Source: Pseudogemmobacter humi (GTDB taxonomy: Bacteria > Pseudomonadota > Alphaproteobacteria > Rhodobacterales > Rhodobacteraceae). From it: DNA of 64,000 nt. The notes beneath the pieces are model-generated. The model was not told where the DNA came from, did not search any database, and saw only the letters and a program-made list of their open reading frames with translations. This document shows, one piece after another, positions 60,993-64,000 of the stretch. The number at the start of each line of letters is the position of its first letter. The first letter of the stretch is position 1. The stretch is taken from assembly GCF_900609055.1 (NCBI RefSeq), contig NZ_UXAW01000067.1, positions 1-64,000 on the forward strand. Direction: 5' to 3'. Both the position numbers and the translations under genes were made by a program.

Positions 60993-62423
60993 ATGACCAC
61001 TTCCCCCTTCCGCCCCTTCGAGACCCGGCTCGATGAAGAGGCCGCGCTGGCGCGGCTGCGCGAGGCCACTTCGGGCGCGGATGACGGCGAGCTGTTTCTG
61101 GAACGCCGCCGCGGCGAGAGCCTCGTGCTCGACGACGGGCGCATCCGCAACGCAAGCTACGACGCCTCGGAAGGTTTCGGCCTGCGCGCGGTGCGGGGCG
61201 AGGTGGCGGGCTATGCCCATTCCACCGAGATCTCCGAGGGCTCGCTCGCCCGCGCGGTCGAGACCGCGCGCCTGGCCGTGGGCCAGGGCGGCGGCGTGCT
61301 GGCGCCCCCGCCCCCGGGCACCAACCGACATCTCTATGCGCCGCTCGACCCGCTGGAGGATATGGATTTCGCCGGCAAGATCACCGGGCTGAAAGAGATC
61401 GACGCCTTCGCCCGCGACCAGGACGCCCGCGTGGTCCAGGTCTCGGCCTCTCTGTCCGCCAGCCTCCAGGAGGTCGAGATCCTGCGCCCCGAAGGGATCC
61501 GGCTGTCGGACATCCGCCCGATGGCACGGCTGAACGTCTCGGTCATCCTGGAAGAGAACGGCAGGCGCGAGACCGGCACCGCCGGGGGCGGCGGCCGCCA
61601 TGGGCTGGCGCAACTGCTGGAGCCCGCGAACTGGAAGGCCCTTGTCACCGAGGCGATCCGCATCGCGCGGGTCAACCTGACCGCCGTTCCCGCCCCCGCC
61701 GGGATGATGGATGTGGTGCTCGGCCCCGGCTGGCCGGGGATCTTGTTGCACGAGGCCATCGGCCACGGGCTGGAGGGCGATTTCAACCGCAAACAGACCT
61801 CGGCCTTCGCCGGGCTGATGGGGCAGCGGATCGCCGCCCCCGGCGTGACGGTGCTCGACGACGGCACGCTGCCCGACCGGCGCGGCTCGCTGACCATCGA
61901 CGATGAGGGCACGCCCTCGGGGAAGAATGTGCTGATCGAGGACGGGATCCTCACCGGCTATATGCAGGACCGCCAGAACGCCCGGCTGATGGGGGTGAAG
62001 CCCACCGGCAACGGACGGCGCGAGAGCCATGCCCATATCCCGATGCCGCGGATGACCAACACCTATATGCTGGCGGGCCAGGACGACCCGGCAGCGATCC
62101 TCGCCGATCTGAAGGACGGGATCTGGGCCGTGGGCTTCGGCGGCGGCCAGGTCGATATCACCTCCGGCAAGTTCGTGTTCTCCTGCACCGAGGCCTATCG
62201 GGTCAGGAACGGCCAGGTCGGCGAGGCGGTGCGCGGCGCCACCCTGATCGGCGACGGGGCGACCGCGCTGATGGGGATCCGCGCCATCGGCAACGATCTT
62301 CGCCTTGATCCGGGTATCGGCAATTGCGGCAAGGCCGGGCAATGGGTGCCGGTCGGCGTGGGCCAGCCGACGCTGATGATCGGCGGGCTGACGGTCGGCG
62401 GCCAGGCCGCGCGCTCCGCATGA
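60993..62423 (+). CDS. tldD: Metalloprotease TldD
   Basis: Encodes 476 residues. With TldE it forms a heterodimeric protease acting on unfolded peptides and some antibiotics. The active-site motif HEAIGH (H253, E254, H258) is intact, followed by GLEGDFNRKQTSAF. No tldE is in the window. AAGGA lies 8 bases before the ATG. Divergent from ctaC, 171-base gap. Confidence 0.94.
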   Translation: MTTSPFRPFETRLDEEAALARLREATSGADDGELFLERRRGESLVLDDGRIRNASYDASEGFGLRAVRGEVAGYAHSTEISEGSLARAVETARLAVGQGGGVLAPPPPGTNRHLYAPLDPLEDMDFAGKITGLKEIDAFARDQDARVVQVSASLSASLQEVEILRPEGIRLSDIRPMARLNVSVILEENGRRETGTAGGGGRHGLAQLLEPANWKALVTEAIRIARVNLTAVPAPAGMMDVVLGPGWPGILLHEAIGHGLEGDFNRKQTSAFAGLMGQRIAAPGVTVLDDGTLPDRRGSLTIDDEGTPSGKNVLIEDGILTGYMQDRQNARLMGVKPTGNGRRESHAHIPMPRMTNTYMLAGQDDPAAILADLKDGIWAVGFGGGQVDITSGKFVFSCTEAYRVRNGQVGEAVRGATLIGDGATALMGIRAIGNDLRLDPGIGNCGKAGQWVPVGVGQPTLMIGGLTVGGQAARSA

Positions 62424-62836
62424 GCCTGATCGCCTCGACCCCGCGCGGCTTCAGCCTTGCCGGCTGGCGCGCGGTGGCGGGGGTGACGCTCGGCTGGTGC
62501 CTCGCTCCGGCACTGCTGGCGGGGCTGGGCTGGATGGTGTTGCAGATCTCTGGCCCCGACCGGATCGGGCCGGACTACCCGGGCTGGGAGATGCTGGCGG
62601 TTTTCTTCGCCCTGTCGCCGCTGATCACCGGGCCGGTCTGGGGCGTGATCGGCGCGGGCGCCGCTTGGGGAATGCAGCACGGCGCTTACGGTTCGCTGAG
62701 CGCGGCGCTGCTGGGAGCGCTGGCGGGCTTCGCGGCCGAAGTCTCGACCGGGATTCCGCTTCTCGCTCCGCTCGGCGCTGCCTTCGCCACCTTCCACCGC
62801 TTCACCCTGGCGCTGATCCGGCCCGGGGCGTTCTGA
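62420..62836 (+). CDS. Small membrane protein downstream of tldD
   Basis: Encodes 138 residues starting MSLIASTPRGFSLAGWRAVA, with about three or four hydrophobic spans (VTLGWCLAPALLAGLGWMVL, MLAVFFALSPLITGPVWGVI, LLGALAGFAAEVSTGIPLLA). It overlaps the tldD stop (ATGA). No family recognised; a link to TldD is only positional. Confidence 0.7.
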   Translation: MSLIASTPRGFSLAGWRAVAGVTLGWCLAPALLAGLGWMVLQISGPDRIGPDYPGWEMLAVFFALSPLITGPVWGVIGAGAAWGMQHGAYGSLSAALLGALAGFAAEVSTGIPLLAPLGAAFATFHRFTLALIRPGAF

Positions 62837-63514
62837 GGGCGAGGGCATCATCGGCGCGGATGGCAGGGGCGGCCCGGCACATGCGGGCGGTCGTCTGTTC
62901 TGCGCGGCGGAAGCCTCCGGCGGGGGTATTTGAGTCAGGGTGAAAGAGGCTTTCCTCGCATGTTTGCAGGCCTGCCCGCTTTTGTGAGGCGGCGGGGATG
63001 TTTGTGCCTGGGTGAGAAGCCCTTGCCTCGCCCGGGTTCGGTGAGGGAACAGGCGCGCGGCCGCCGGTGCCGCCCCCGGTCATTTGCGCATCCGTCTGGG
63101 GGCGCCTCGGGCCGTGCCGGGGGCCGCGTCTTCCACCCGGCGCGGCATGGAAAGAGGCCGGCATCGGGTGGAGTCGCGCCCGCCTTCCTGTCCTTTGACA
63201 CCTGACGCCGGCCTCGGATCTCATAACTCCAGCCGGCTGGTGCGGCTGCGGGGATCTGTGAAGCGGGGTGCCCGGGATCAGGGCCACGGTCCGGCGATGG
63301 ACGGGGAAGATGACAGAGGCAACGGAGGCAGGCGCCCCGCCCGGCGGGTGGGAAAACTCTCCATGAGCCGGGGGGTCGCCTGCCCTTCTTCGGGCCGTCA
63401 GCCCCGGGCGGCGTGATCGCCCGGGATGCCGGGCGGGCCAGTGAGAGCGGCCCCTTCGCAGAGGTCGTATCCGCCCGCTGCCCGGCCGGAAGCCCGCCGA
63501 ACCCGGCCGCGGCG
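62837..63514. other. 678-base region without a recognisable gene
   Basis: Apart from the dispersed element at 62913-62946 nothing is recognised. Long GC-driven open frames on both strands have no start signals and give Arg/Pro/Gly-rich products, unlike the neighbouring genes. It may hold decayed sequence. Confidence 0.5.
62913..62946 (+). repeat. Dispersed GTATTT element, copy 6 (core)
   Basis: GCCTCCGGCGGGGGTATTTG followed by AGTCAGGGTGAAAGA, nearly identical to copy 4 over 30 bases and placed 76 bases after a stop codon. Confidence 0.6.
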
Positions 63515-64000
63515 TCAGCGCCCCGGCAGTGCCTGGACCAGCCGGGTGAAATCCTCGCCGCGTTTCTCGAAATCGGGATATTGATCGAAACTTGCCGCCG
63601 CGGGGGCGAGCAGCACCACCTCGCCGGGCTGGGCCTCGGCCGCGGCGCGGGCGACGGCGCGCTCCATCGTTTCGCAGATCTCATGCGGCGTCTCGCCGAG
63701 CTGAAGCGCGAAGTCGCGCGCCGAATGGCCGATCAGATAGGCTTTGACCACCGAATCCAGCACCGGAGCCAGCGCGGCGATGCCGCCGTCTTTGCCCATG
63801 CCGCCCGCGATCCAGCGCACCCGGGGGAAAGCCGCCAGCGCCTTCGCGGCGCTGTCCACATTGGTCGCCTTGGAATCGTTGACGAACCGCACCCCCCCGC
63901 GTTCGCCCACCAGCTGGCTGCGGTGCGGCAGGCCCGCGAAACTGTGCAGCGCGCCCTCGATCAGTTTCGGGCTCAGCCCGAGCGCGCGGCACGCCGCCCA
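63515..64000 (-). CDS. murD: UDP-N-acetylmuramoylalanine--D-glutamate ligase, 5' end outside window
   Basis: The frame is open to the window edge (162 codons including the stop). It is the C-terminal third of Mur[21 protein letters not shown] followed by [12 protein letters not shown], then [12 protein letters not shown] and the ending [20 protein letters not shown]. The enzyme adds D-glutamate in peptidoglycan synthesis. The rest of the mur/fts cluster would be to the right. Confidence 0.95.
   Translation of the reverse strand, partial: WAACRALGLSPKLIEGALHSFAGLPHRSQLVGERGGVRFVNDSKATNVDSAAKALAAFPRVRWIAGGMGKDGGIAALAPVLDSVVKAYLIGHSARDFALQLGETPHEICETMERAVARAAAEAQPGEVVLLAPAAASFDQYPDFEKRGEDFTRLVQALPGR

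Noticed and set aside
62935-63684. 249-codon leftward frame before murD
   Set aside because: It overlaps the end of murD in another frame, is Pro/Gly/Arg-rich, and shows no conserved motif.

Overview
The window is GC-rich alphaproteobacterial DNA, most likely Rhodobacteraceae (Paracoccus/Rhodobacter relatives). The evidence is the gene content: a phosphatidylcholine synthase, a ctaC-ctaB-ctaG-ctaE-surf1-thrC cytochrome aa3 oxidase cluster, DUF1127, DUF484 and DUF1176-type genes, and many short overlapping ATGA/GTGA gene junctions. Assignments come from reading motifs and gene order only; no database search was possible.

Positions 1 to about 15,900 are the early/lysogeny end of a prophage inserted at the 3' end of a tRNA-Gly(UCC) gene (16003-16076, minus strand). 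The tyrosine integrase is next to the tRNA. Leftward genes at the window edge encode a Cys-rich protein, a DUF551-like protein and an NPPY-motif DNA methyltransferase. A lysogeny switch sits around 4.2-6.2 kb: a self-cleaving CI/LexA-type repressor, a divergent small gene, and five operator-like CGGT-N6-ACCG palindromes in two clusters. One of these exactly fills the spacer of a near-consensus rightward promoter. A long rightward run of small overlapping genes (6.2-14.6 kb) carries an Acb2/Tad1-like hairpin protein, DUF2303, TerB, DUF4326, a zinc-ribbon protein, an ASCH-domain protein and a 720-residue cytosine-C5 methyltransferase with nine internal repeats. No head, tail or lysis genes are visible, so the prophage continues left of the window.

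From 16.2 kb onward the content is chromosomal. 16.2-26.5 kb: DUF952, pyrD, priA, transaldolase-like fsa, phosphatidylcholine synthase, xerC, DUF484, an EamA exporter, ogt, a secreted DUF1176-like protein and a LysR regulator. 26.5-33.6 kb: DUF1127, ileS, DUF2237, truncated haemoglobin, a decayed DUF72 gene, trpB, cmk and a gene split by a poly-C frameshift. 33.8-40.3 kb: rpsA, ihfB, a LapA-like gene, trpF, an M32 carboxypeptidase and ctaA. 40.3-47.4 kb: a 42-bp tandem repeat, then a LacI-family regulator divergent from a sugar-catabolic and ABC-uptake operon (TIM-barrel isomerase, Gfo/Idh dehydrogenase, ATPase, permease, binding protein) with two LacI-type operators in the divergent promoter. 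47.5-57 kb: ptsP, lysC, a GlcD-like FAD oxidase, a GNAT acetyltransferase, an M16 peptidase and thrC. 56.4-64 kb: surf1 and the ctaE/G/B/C oxidase genes, tldD, a membrane protein and the 3' end of murD.

A dispersed intergenic element with core CGGGGTATTT followed by TCAGG-R-TGAA recurs at least seven times, only in the chromosomal part. The best leads for something not yet described are the repressor/operator circuit with apparently leaderless starts, the cluster of small phage proteins around the Acb2-like gene, the repeat-bearing methyltransferase, the dispersed element, and the tandem hairpin array upstream of ctaA.
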